Of a stretch of 12,985 nucleotides of DNA, positions 6,492-12,646 are shown in pieces. How positions within the stretch are numbered: position 1 is the first letter of the stretch; each line of letters begins with the position of its first letter. The notes beneath the pieces were generated by a model. That model saw only the letters and a program-made list of their open reading frames with translations, was not told where the DNA came from and did not search any database. The DNA comes from an uncultured Succinivibrionaceae bacterium (GTDB lineage Bacteria; Pseudomonadota; Gammaproteobacteria; Enterobacterales; Succinivibrionaceae): positions 1-12,985 of the forward strand of contig UQCV01000067.1 of assembly GCA_900539665.1 (NCBI GenBank), given 5' to 3'. The translations under genes and the position numbers were made by a program.

Positions 6492-7355
6492 ATGAAAGGA
6501 ACATGGGAAGCCCGTATTAATTTGGGGTGTAATGAGAAAAATGGGTGCACTGTACTCACCAAAAATGAGCACGAAGGCCCTTTGGTGGTGCAAAAGGCCT
6601 TTTATCCAGAAGAAGTAGCGCACATCTATTTATTGCATCCGCCTGGGGGGATAGCCGGCTGCGATCGTTTAGAAACCAAGGTTTCATTAGGTCCGCGGAG
6701 CCATGTGTTATTGACCACACCAGGTTCAACTAAGTTTTATCGTACGGAAGGTGACTTAACGTCTCTCGTTAAGCAAACCTATGCGATTGCTAGTGACGCG
6801 AGTCTTGAGATTTTGCCTCAAGCAAATATCTACTTTAAAGGTACGCACACGAAGGTTGCTACTGATATCCATGTCGCCCCTAAAGGACGGTTCTTTTTTC
6901 GGGATGTCGCAATTTGTGGGAGTCCGGCGCACGGCGCTGACTTTTTAGGGAGCGCGTTTTTAAATACGATTAGCGTTTGGCGGGACGCGCCATTAGCGCC
7001 CTTAGATCATGGGGTTTTGGTTGATAAGCTTAGCCAAGAGACGCTCCAATTACGCGAAGTATCACGCGTTGATGGAAACCGCGACCTTTTAGCATTGGCC
7101 GGTCTTAATGGGTGCCAATGCATCGGTACGGTTTTAGCAGCTCCGGCGACTCCTCAAGATTTGGAGCTCGCGCGCATGGCGCTTGTAGATTATAAAGGGC
7201 GAGGAGGCGCTACTTTGTTAGGCGATCTATTAGTGATTAGATTATTAGATGTGGCCAATGAACCTTTAGAGCACATGATTACTTGCTTATGGCTTAAATT
7301 ACGGCCGAACCTTTTAGGGCGAAAACCGGTAATTCCTCGCGTGTGGGCTACTTAA
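6492..7355 (+). CDS. ureD: urease accessory protein UreD
   Basis: Urease maturation chaperone (UreD/UreH family). It binds apo-urease and forms, with UreF and UreG, the complex that delivers nickel to the active site. The 287 residues are a normal length. Family-like segments include HPPGGIAGCDRLE (about 49-61), LLTTPGSTKFYRTEG (about 74-88), LEILPQANIYFKGTHT and the C-terminal LWLKLRPNLLGRKPVIPRVWAT. GGAG at 6484-6487 lies only 4 nt before ATG, a short but usable spacing. It is the first urease gene after the terminator and is separated from ureA by 112 nt, longer than in most urease operons. It acts in the cytoplasm. Confidence 0.94.
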   Translation: MKGTWEARINLGCNEKNGCTVLTKNEHEGPLVVQKAFYPEEVAHIYLLHPPGGIAGCDRLETKVSLGPRSHVLLTTPGSTKFYRTEGDLTSLVKQTYAIASDASLEILPQANIYFKGTHTKVATDIHVAPKGRFFFRDVAICGSPAHGADFLGSAFLNTISVWRDAPLAPLDHGVLVDKLSQETLQLREVSRVDGNRDLLALAGLNGCQCIGTVLAAPATPQDLELARMALVDYKGRGGATLLGDLLVIRLLDVANEPLEHMITCLWLKLRPNLLGRKPVIPRVWAT

Positions 7356-7363
7356 TTTTGCGC

Positions 7364-7380
7364 CGTGAAATCAGGTCACG
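7364..7380. repeat. CGTGA-N7-TCACG inverted repeat between ureD and ureA
   Basis: A perfect 5-bp dyad with a 7-bp spacer starts 9 nt after the ureD stop and 33 bp before the sigma-54-like element. It resembles a CRP site, but the spacer is one base too long (CRP uses 6). It could be an unidentified operator or a small hairpin. Confidence 0.25.
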
Positions 7381-7412
7381 CTTAAGGGCGCGCGTGGGCC
7401 TTTATCCCATTG

Positions 7413-7428
7413 TGGCATGACTTTAGCA
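7413..7428 (+). promoter_or_regulatory. candidate sigma-54 promoter of ureA
   Basis: TGGCATG-ACTT-TAGCA keeps the invariant GG (7414-7415) and GC (7426-7427) at the required 12-bp spacing and differs from consensus at two of the fixed positions (C to T, T to A). It is the only good non-coding match besides the urtA promoter and would start transcription near 7438, about 30 nt before ureA. No convincing NtrC dyad is visible just upstream, so activation might come from a more distant site. Confidence 0.5.
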
Positions 7429-7454
7429 TATTGTAGTTTATAAATAAGTTTTTA

Positions 7455-7460
7455 CAGGAG
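7455..7460 (+). promoter_or_regulatory. ribosome binding site deciding the ureA start
   Basis: CAGGAG lies 7 nt before ATG 7468. A TTG two codons earlier at 7462 would leave only 1 nt of spacing, so the ATG is the start. Confidence 0.8.
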
Positions 7461-7467
7461 CTTGAAA

Positions 7468-7770
7468 ATGAATCTTACCCCAAGGGAACAAGACAAATTA
7501 TTACTTTTTACGGCCGCTTTGGTGGCAGAGCGTCGTAAAGCGCGAGGCTTAAAATTAAATTACCCTGAAGCTGTAGCTTTGATTTCAGCAGCTATTATGG
7601 AAGGGGCCCGGGACGGACAAAGTGTAAGTGCGCTCATGGAAGCGGGACGCCATGTGTTAGCCCGTGAAGATGTAATGGATGGCATTCCTGAGATGGTCAC
7701 TGAAGTTCAGGTGGAAGCGACTTTTCCGGATGGCACCAAATTGGTGACCGTCCATAATCCGATTATTTAA
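7468..7770 (+). CDS. ureA: urease gamma subunit UreA
   Basis: Smallest structural subunit of the (UreA-UreB-UreC)3 urease, which hydrolyses urea to ammonia and carbamate. Starting at ATG 7468 gives exactly 100 residues, the standard gamma-subunit length. The sequence MNLTPREQDKLLLFTAALVA, the following ERRKARGLKLNYPEA and the later GRHVLAREDVMDGIPEMV are strongly conserved across UreA proteins. A candidate sigma-54 promoter lies 40 bp upstream. The stop is 15 nt before ureB, the only tight spacing in the urease half. Confidence 0.97.
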   Translation: MNLTPREQDKLLLFTAALVAERRKARGLKLNYPEAVALISAAIMEGARDGQSVSALMEAGRHVLAREDVMDGIPEMVTEVQVEATFPDGTKLVTVHNPII

Positions 7771-7785
7771 GGTGGAGGCTAGCTG

Positions 7786-8133
7786 ATGATTCCTGGTGAA
7801 TTTTTAATTGATGATGGCGAGATCGAATTTAACAGTGGTCTTAGAAGCATTTCGGTGGCGGTGACTAATACTGGGGATCGTCCGATCCAAGTTGGTTCAC
7901 ATTACCATTTTTATGAAGTTAACCCGGCCTTAAGTTTTGATCGGGCGGCGACTTTAGGCATGCACTTAGATATTACTCCAAGTACAGCGGTACGTTTTGA
8001 ACCTGGTTTAACGCGCACGGTAACTTTAGTGCCGTTTCAAGGTGAACGTCGCATCTATGGTTTTAGACAAGAGGTTATGGGGAAGCTTAAGGTTGAAGGG
8101 GCGCATTTAGTCCAAAATTCAACTGATAAATAG
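7786..8133 (+). CDS. ureB: urease beta subunit UreB
   Basis: Beta structural subunit of urease, 115 residues. The core matches the family closely: MIPGEFLIDDGEIEFNSG at the start, TNTGDRPIQVGSHYHFYEVNPAL (about 26-48), the conserved AVRFEPGLTRTVTLV, and GFRQEVMGKL near the end. The tail beyond GKL is roughly a dozen residues longer than in short enteric UreB proteins, which is within family variation. A strong site, GGTGGAGG (7771-7778), lies 7 nt before ATG 7786. Gamma and beta are separate genes here, unlike the fused subunit of Helicobacter. The gap to ureC is unusually large (168 nt). Confidence 0.97.
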   Translation: MIPGEFLIDDGEIEFNSGLRSISVAVTNTGDRPIQVGSHYHFYEVNPALSFDRAATLGMHLDITPSTAVRFEPGLTRTVTLVPFQGERRIYGFRQEVMGKLKVEGAHLVQNSTDK

Positions 8134-8301
8134 TGGCTATAACTCGATGCATAGCGAAAGCGCCAAAGCGCTAAATAAGTAAAAAACGCGCGAATTATAG
8201 ATAGCTAAAAACAACAAACCTAGGCACAAGAACTTAGGTCTTAACAAATTCCCCCTAAGCCTAATGTTTTAGGCGTTTAGACTACCATTAAGGTAATAAG
8301 A
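8134..8301 (+). other. ureB-ureC spacer with small hairpins
   Basis: In many bacteria ureB and ureC nearly touch, but here 168 nt separate them. The spacer holds a 5-bp GC-rich hairpin AGCGC-CAAA-GCGCT (8159-8172), an imperfect dyad around CCTAGGCACAAGAACTTAGG (8219-8238), and an interrupted stem formed by GCCTAA (8259-8264) with TTAGGC (8269-8274). None has a T-run, so they are more likely mRNA-processing or stability elements than terminators. No coding frame is seen. Confidence 0.4.
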
Positions 8302-10005
8302 ATGAGCAAGATTGATAAAAAAGCATACGCGGACATGTTTGGTCCTACCACAGGGGACCGGGTGCGTTTAGGTGATACAGAGCTTATCATTGAAGTTGAA
8401 AAGGATTTAACCCACCGTGGCAGTGAAGTAAAGTTTGGGGGCGGTAAAGTTATTAGAGATGGCCAAGGTCAGTCCCAACTATCATGTGCGGATACCGTAG
8501 ATACAGTCATTACCAATGCCCTAATTGTCGATTATAGTGGCATCTATAAAGCAGATATCGGGCTTAAAGACGGAAGAATTCAAGCTATTGGTAGCGCAGG
8601 GAACCCTGATGTACAAGACGGGATTACGTTTGCTATTGGGCCGGGGACGGAGGTTATTGCCGGAGAAGGCTTAATTGTTACGGCCGGTGGGATCGATAGT
8701 CACGTCCATTTTATCTGTCCGCAGCAAGGGGAAGAGGCTTTGTCTTCTGGGGTTACCACCTTAATTGGGGGCGGGACCGGGCCTGCAACCGGAACTAATG
8801 CCACCACTTGTACTCCAGGCATTTGGAATATGGAAAAAATGCTTGAAGCTGCCGATAGCTTACCTGTAAATGTTGGTTATTTAGGTAAGGGTAATGCTTC
8901 GTTACCGCTCGCGTTAGAAGAGCAGGTTCAAGCGGGCGCTATGGGGCTTAAATTGCATGAAGACTGGGGAAGCACGCCGGCGGCCATTGATTGTTGCTTG
9001 GCAGTTGCCGATAAATACGACGTGCAGGTTGCCATTCACACCGATACATTAAATGAAGCGGGTTTTGTGGAAGACACTATCAAAGCTTTTAAAGGGCGTA
9101 CGATTCATACTTACCATACCGAAGGCGCCGGCGGGGGACATGCACCAGACATTATTAAAGCTTGTGGTATGGCGAACGTGCTTCCAAGTTCAACGAACCC
9201 AACTAGACCTTATACCGTAAACACTATTGATGAACATTTGGATATGTTGATGGTTTGTCACCACCTCGATCCTGCGGTACCTGAAGATATTGCTTTTGCA
9301 GAATCACGCATTCGCCGTGAAACTATCGCCGCCGAAGATATTTTGCATGACCTTGGGGCCCTTTCTATGCTGTCTTCAGATTCGCAAGCGATGGGGCGAG
9401 TAGGCGAAGTTATTACTCGTACTTGGCAGACCGCGCATAAGATGAAAGTGCAACGAGGTCCGTTGCCACAAGATAATGCCTGTCATGATAATTTTAGAGT
9501 TAAGCGTTATATCGCCAAATACACGATAAACCCAGCCATCGCTCATGGGTGTAGCCAAATTATAGGTTCGGTTGAAGTGGGCAAATTTGCGGATCTCGTC
9601 TTATGGAAACCAGCATTTTTTGGGGTGAAACCTGAAATCGTAATTAAAGGTGGCTTGATTGCAGCGTCTATGATGGGCGATATCAACGCTTCTATTCCAA
9701 CTCCTCAGCCAGTCCGTTTTAGACCAATGTTTGGGGGCTTAGGACTTGCGCAAGCACGGACGAGAATTACTTTTGTGAGCAAAGCGGCTTTTGATAACGG
9801 GATTGCCTTAAAACTTGGTTTAAAGAGTGTGGTTTATCCAGTACATGGGGTACGTGGTTTAACGAAGCGCGATATGGAGCTTAACGATTACTTACCGGTG
9901 ATTGAAGTGGATCCGGAAACTTATGTCGTTAAAGCCGATGGAGTGGAACTACATTGTGAACCTGCAACTGAGTTACCATTAGCGCAAAAGTATTATTTGT
10001 TCTAA
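8302..10005 (+). CDS. ureC: urease alpha (catalytic) subunit UreC
   Basis: Catalytic subunit carrying the di-nickel centre that hydrolyses urea. It has 567 residues, the same as the Klebsiella enzyme, and every known key residue can be read at the same number: nickel ligands H134 and H136 (HVHF), K217 (the lysine carbamylated to bridge the nickels, in GLKLHEDWG), H246, H272 and D360 (LSSDSQAMG); substrate-binding H219; and C319 and H320 on the mobile flap (MVCHHLDP). The enzyme should therefore be active once nickel is inserted. ATG 8302 follows AAGG (8290-8293) by 8 nt. The neighbouring accessory genes make up a full maturation set. The gene ends at TAA 10005 and is followed by a 12-bp tandem repeat. 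Confidence 0.98.
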   Translation: MSKIDKKAYADMFGPTTGDRVRLGDTELIIEVEKDLTHRGSEVKFGGGKVIRDGQGQSQLSCADTVDTVITNALIVDYSGIYKADIGLKDGRIQAIGSAGNPDVQDGITFAIGPGTEVIAGEGLIVTAGGIDSHVHFICPQQGEEALSSGVTTLIGGGTGPATGTNATTCTPGIWNMEKMLEAADSLPVNVGYLGKGNASLPLALEEQVQAGAMGLKLHEDWGSTPAAIDCCLAVADKYDVQVAIHTDTLNEAGFVEDTIKAFKGRTIHTYHTEGAGGGHAPDIIKACGMANVLPSSTNPTRPYTVNTIDEHLDMLMVCHHLDPAVPEDIAFAESRIRRETIAAEDILHDLGALSMLSSDSQAMGRVGEVITRTWQTAHKMKVQRGPLPQDNACHDNFRVKRYIAKYTINPAIAHGCSQIIGSVEVGKFADLVLWKPAFFGVKPEIVIKGGLIAASMMGDINASIPTPQPVRFRPMFGGLGLAQARTRITFVSKAAFDNGIALKLGLKSVVYPVHGVRGLTKRDMELNDYLPVIEVDPETYVVKADGVELHCEPATELPLAQKYYLF

Positions 10006-10007
10006 AG

Positions 10008-10061
10008 CTAGAACAGGAACTAGAACAGGGACTAGAACAAGGACTAGAACTAGAACACAAA
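10008..10061. repeat. 12-bp tandem repeat (CTAGAACAGGGA-like), about 4.5 copies
   Basis: Copies start at 10008 (CTAGAACAGGAA), 10020 (CTAGAACAGGGA), 10032 (CTAGAACAAGGA), 10044 (half copy CTAGAA) and 10050 (CTAGAACACAAA). The array begins 3 nt after the ureC stop. A copy-number-variable minisatellite would alter the ureC-ureE spacing but no protein. Confidence 0.85.
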
Positions 10062-10088
10062 ATGTTTAAGTGCTTACCTTAGGTGTTG

Positions 10089-10159
10089 TTTTTAAGGGGT
10101 TGCTTTTTTAGGTTTTTTAGGCGCTTTTTTTTAACGAAGCTTTTTAAGGCTAGTTTTTT
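10089..10159 (+). other. cluster of T-tracts before ureE
   Basis: T-runs lie at 10089-10093, 10104-10109, 10113-10118, 10125-10132, 10141-10145 and 10154-10159. Their centres are 9-15.5 bp apart, not a regular helical phase, so strong intrinsic curvature is not implied. A weak AGCTT..AAGGCT hairpin (10138-10151) precedes the last run and could act as a weak terminator. Confidence 0.4.
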
Positions 10160-10168
10160 AGATGTCTA

Positions 10169-10222
10169 TTGGGGATTTGATATTTGAGGCCGAAGCTCTA
10201 GCAAGTCCCCAAAAGCCTCAAA
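10169..10222 (+). repeat. two interleaved inverted repeats in the ureE leader
   Basis: TTGGGGA (10169-10175) is complementary to TCCCCAA (10206-10212), and TTTGAGGC (10183-10190) to GCCTCAAA (10215-10222). The order is A-B-A'-B', so the two stems either form a pseudoknot or exclude each other. The 2-nt gap between A' and B' is short for a classical pseudoknot, which favours alternative hairpins. An outer pair GATATT (10179-10184) and AATATC (10230-10235) could extend the second stem. It lies about 100 nt before ureE. Confidence 0.5.
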
Positions 10223-10313
10223 AGTGGACAATATCAAAAGTAACAGGCAGCGAAATTTGCAACCGAAAACCAAAGCCTAAGGTAGGTCTTAAACGACTCA
10301 ACTATTTATTACA

Positions 10314-10319
10314 AGAGGA
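10314..10319 (+). promoter_or_regulatory. ribosome binding site deciding the ureE start
   Basis: AGAGGA lies 7 nt before ATG 10327. The upstream ATG at 10162 has only AAGG 12 nt away. This supports the shorter UreE, which also begins where family similarity begins. Confidence 0.75.
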
Positions 10320-10326
10320 ATTATTC

Positions 10327-10779
10327 ATGGGAGCTTTTAGTCGCATTGTTGGAGCTCAAAACCAAATAGCCGCGAACCATAAATTCACGCCGGCTGAAAC
10401 AGTAAGTTTAGATATCGAAGAACGTCGTTCAAGCCGTTTGCTCACCAAAACATTAGCCGGCACTCAGTGCGTTATTATTTTACCACGAGGGCTGACGCTA
10501 CGCGGTGGGACTGTGCTTGCCAATGATGAAGGCCAGCAATTGTTAGTGTTAGCCGCACCCGAACAAGTTTCAACAATCACTAGCACGCAAGATTTAGGTT
10601 TGACACGTTTAGCTTATCACCTCGGAAATCGCCACGTGCCTCTTGAAATTACCCCAAGTTATTTGCGGTACCAACATGATCACGTGTTAGATGAAATGGT
10701 TAAAGGTTTAGGGGGCACTGTTACCTTAGAACAAGCTCCATTTGAGCCGGAAGATGGAGCTTATAGTCACCATCATTAA
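10327..10779 (+). CDS. ureE: urease accessory protein UreE (nickel metallochaperone)
   Basis: Cytoplasmic nickel carrier that passes Ni2+ to UreG during urease activation. From ATG 10327 the product is 150 residues. The frame is open for 55 more codons upstream (to 10162), but that part has no UreE likeness and the strong ribosome binding site supports the later start. The C-terminal metal-binding domain shows LAYHLGNRHVPLEI (H98, H103) and LRYQHDHVLDEM (H117, H119), which correspond to H91, H96, H110 and H112 of Klebsiella UreE. It ends in FEPEDGAYSHHH, so the histidine-rich tail that stores extra nickel in Klebsiella is reduced to three histidines. It is separated from ureC by 321 nt and from ureF by 92 nt. 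Confidence 0.93.
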   Translation: MGAFSRIVGAQNQIAANHKFTPAETVSLDIEERRSSRLLTKTLAGTQCVIILPRGLTLRGGTVLANDEGQQLLVLAAPEQVSTITSTQDLGLTRLAYHLGNRHVPLEITPSYLRYQHDHVLDEMVKGLGGTVTLEQAPFEPEDGAYSHHH

Positions 10780-10840
10780 CCGTTAAAAACGTCACCTCTA
10801 AAACGATGTAAGTTCCGTAGGCTCTGGGTTAACACCATGT

Positions 10841-10857
10841 GGTTTTGGGTCTAAACC
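10841..10857 (+). other. small hairpin before ureF
   Basis: GGTTT-TGGGTCT-AAACC gives a 5-bp stem with a 7-nt loop, ending 3 nt before the ureF ribosome binding site. It might modulate translation initiation, but the stem is weak. Confidence 0.25.
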
Positions 10858-10860
10858 ATA

Positions 10861-10865
10861 AAGGA
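10861..10865 (+). promoter_or_regulatory. ribosome binding site deciding the ureF start
   Basis: AAGGA lies 6 nt before ATG 10872. The alternative GTG at 10839 would add 11 residues with no family likeness and has no such site. Confidence 0.7.
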
Positions 10866-10871
10866 AAAAGA

Positions 10872-11615
10872 ATGCTGTCATTTGCTTTATTGTCATTGAT
10901 GTCTCCCCTGTTACCCACAGGCGGTTTTACTTGGTCTCAAGGCTTAGAAAAAGCGGTTGAAGACAATTTAGTGACTAATGAACACACTCTAGAAACTTGG
11001 GTTAAAGACTCGGTGGAGCGAGGGTTGGTTTTTACAGAATTACCTTTGTTAATTAGATTCTATAACGCGGCTACGCGTTTACTTGAGGCGGGAGGTGATG
11101 ACCAAACCTTAGAAGAACCATCGCAAGAACTAGTGGAGCCTGCGCTATTAGACCAAATGGCACCTACCGCGCAATTTTGGTCCTTGTTGCAGTTGTCGCT
11201 TGCCGTGCGGCCAACTTTAGAATTAAGGCTTGAAGAGCGAGAAAAAGGGCGGGCGTTATTAGGTATTTTGCCGTCATTAGGCGTAAAGGTTCCTAGGTTT
11301 TTAACGACTGATAAGAGCGCTGGGTATTTAGCAGTTTTAGGGATAGCAGCGGTTGCGATGCAGCTTAAGCTAGACGATTTATTGCGTGCATTTGTTTTTA
11401 CTTATACCGAAAGTGCGGTCATGGCAGGGGCTAAGACAGTACCTTTAGGCCAAAATGCAGCTTGGCGGATTATTAGAAACATTACCGCGGAGGCAGATAA
11501 TTACCCAATTCAAGCGCAAGCTGTGTCAGATGAAGAAATTGGGGCTGGGTTGGTTGGTTTTGCGATTGAAAGTGCGCGGCACGAAACCATGTATTCGCGT
11601 ATTTACCGCAATTAA
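10872..11615 (+). CDS. ureF: urease accessory protein UreF
   Basis: Maturation factor that bridges UreD and UreG on apo-urease and gates the UreG GTPase. From ATG 10872 the product is 247 residues, slightly longer than the roughly 225 of Klebsiella UreF. Conserved parts are LLSLMSPLLPTGGFTWSQGLE at the N-terminus (about 7-27), LRLEEREKGRALLGIL mid-protein, YTESAVMAGAKTVPLGQNAAW (about 182-202) and the C-terminal SARHETMYSRIYRN. The extra length comes from an acidic segment around residues 72-96 (LEAGGDDQTLEEPSQELVEP and the next few residues) between two helices. Its spacers to ureE and ureG are long (92 and 203 nt), but order and strand are those of a normal urease cluster. Confidence 0.93.
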   Translation: MLSFALLSLMSPLLPTGGFTWSQGLEKAVEDNLVTNEHTLETWVKDSVERGLVFTELPLLIRFYNAATRLLEAGGDDQTLEEPSQELVEPALLDQMAPTAQFWSLLQLSLAVRPTLELRLEEREKGRALLGILPSLGVKVPRFLTTDKSAGYLAVLGIAAVAMQLKLDDLLRAFVFTYTESAVMAGAKTVPLGQNAAWRIIRNITAEADNYPIQAQAVSDEEIGAGLVGFAIESARHETMYSRIYRN

Positions 11616-11696
11616 AACTTTAAGTTCTAAGTTAAAACCAAGCGACAAGTTTGCTTAGGCCAAAGCTTGCTCTTACGAACCAACTCGAAAAGCTCT

Positions 11697-11790
11697 AGCT
11701 CACGCAAGCAAATGCAGACTAATGTAAATTTATGCGAAAAGATCTCACGCAAGCTAATGCGAACAGAGCTCGCGTAAACGAATACGAAAA
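11697..11790. repeat. degenerate CTCACGCAAGC-type repeats before ureG
   Basis: Related units begin at about 11699 (CTCACGCAAGCAAATGC), 11744 (CTCACGCAAGCTAATGCGAA) and 11769 (CTCGCGTAAACGAATACGAA), with partial echoes such as TTATGCGAAAAG (11730-11741) and TTACGAACCAACTCGAAAAG (11673-11692). Spacing is irregular. They fill most of the 203-nt ureF-ureG gap, which otherwise holds no gene or clear promoter. Confidence 0.55.
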
Positions 11791-11818
11791 AATTAAATTA
11801 CATAATAGAGGATAAAAC

Positions 11819-12430
11819 ATGAAAGGAAATCCACTTAGAATCGGGGTGGGCGGACCGGTTGGGTCCGGCAAAACAGCGCTTATTGAAAAGTTGTGTAAAG
11901 CCATGCGTGAGCGTTGGAGTATCGCGGTAGTAACTAACGATATCTATACCAAAGAAGACCAACGTATCCTAACTGAAGCAGGTGCTTTAGAGGCTGAACG
12001 CATTATTGGGGTGGAAACAGGTGGTTGCCCACATACTGCTATTCGTGAAGACGCTTCGATGAATTTAGCGGCAATTGCGGATTTAACAGAAAAGTTTGCT
12101 GATCTCGACCTCATTTTCATTGAAAGCGGGGGCGATAACCTAAGTGCGACTTTTAGTCCTGAACTAGCCGACATTACCATCTATGTTATTGATGTGGCGG
12201 AAGGGGAAAAAATACCACGTAAAGGTGGCCCTGGGATTACCCGTTCCACCTTCTTTGTAATTAATAAAACCGACTTAGCCCCTTATGTTGGAGCTAGATT
12301 AGAAGTAATGGAAGCCGATACCAAAAAGATGAGACCGGACAAACCTTGGACTTTTACTAATCTACAAAAGGGTGAGGGTTTAGATAAAGTTATCGCCTTT
12401 ATCGAAACTTACCTCAGGTTAGAAGCCTAA
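11819..12430 (+). CDS. ureG: urease accessory GTPase UreG
   Basis: SIMIBI-class GTPase whose GTP-dependent dimerisation delivers nickel into the UreD-UreF-urease complex. The 203 residues are a normal length. The P-loop GPVGSGKT is at 12-19, the invariant nickel-binding CPH motif at 70-72 (GVETGGCPHTAIRED), ESGGDNLSATFSPELAD at about 102-118, and the guanine-specificity motif NKTD at 149-152. All catalytic features are present, so the protein should be functional. AGAGGAT (11807-11813) lies 5 nt before ATG 11819. It is the last gene of the urease cluster. No convincing intrinsic terminator follows; only a weak CCTAA/TTAGG dyad and 14-bp repeats are seen. Confidence 0.97.
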   Translation: MKGNPLRIGVGGPVGSGKTALIEKLCKAMRERWSIAVVTNDIYTKEDQRILTEAGALEAERIIGVETGGCPHTAIREDASMNLAAIADLTEKFADLDLIFIESGGDNLSATFSPELADITIYVIDVAEGEKIPRKGGPGITRSTFFVINKTDLAPYVGARLEVMEADTKKMRPDKPWTFTNLQKGEGLDKVIAFIETYLRLEA

Positions 12431-12452
12431 ACTTAGGACACATACAAAACAA

Positions 12453-12493
12453 GTTCAAAAATAGAAGTTCAAAAGTAGAAGTTTACAATAGAA
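12453..12493. repeat. 14-bp tandem repeat after ureG (three copies)
   Basis: GTTCAAAAATAGAA (12453-12466), GTTCAAAAGTAGAA (12467-12480) and GTTTACAATAGAA (12481-12493, one base shorter) follow head to tail, 22 nt after the ureG stop. Confidence 0.8.
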
Positions 12494-12503
12494 TGTACTA
12501 GAT

Positions 12504-12527
12504 TTTTGATCCCTTAGGTAATCAAAA
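12504..12527. repeat. inverted repeat TTTTGAT-N10-ATCAAAA
   Basis: A perfect 7-bp dyad (12504-12510 with 12521-12527) with a 10-nt loop. It is AT-rich and has no T-run on either strand, so it is not a convincing terminator. The rest of 12494-12646 shows nothing recognisable. Confidence 0.35.
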
Positions 12528-12646
12528 TGGAAGTATGCTACGAAGCTAACAGACAAAGACAGAATTAAGATTACCAAACTTACAATTTAAAAGGGGGCTA
12601 CGGTTGCAAGCAAGCAATTTAATGTTAGTTTTACTACGCTAGAGTT

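Larger units (their letters stand above)
10006..10326 (+). other. 321-nt ureC-ureE spacer, repeat-rich
   Basis: This long gap contains, in order, a 12-bp tandem repeat (10008-10061), a run of six T-tracts of 5-8 T's (10089-10159) and two interleaved inverted repeats (10169-10222), all listed separately. From 10162 the frame is open through to ureE, but the 55 codons show no resemblance to UreE and lack a good ribosome binding site, so I treat them as non-coding. T-tracts in the mRNA could cause pausing or partial termination before ureE. Confidence 0.5.

Noticed and set aside
7730..7746. NtrC-like GGCACCAAATTGGTGAC at the end of ureA
   Set aside because: It encodes the conserved UreA C-terminal segment DGTKLVTV, and the outer positions of the dyad do not match; probably coincidence of coding sequence.
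10089..10159. Phased T-tracts causing intrinsic DNA curvature
   Set aside because: Tract centres are 9 to 15.5 bp apart, not close to a constant 10.5, so strong phased bending is unlikely.
11158..11173. TGGCAC...GCA sigma-54-like match inside ureF
   Set aside because: GG and GC spacing fits, but three other fixed positions do not, it lies in mid-gene, and nothing suggests a start there.
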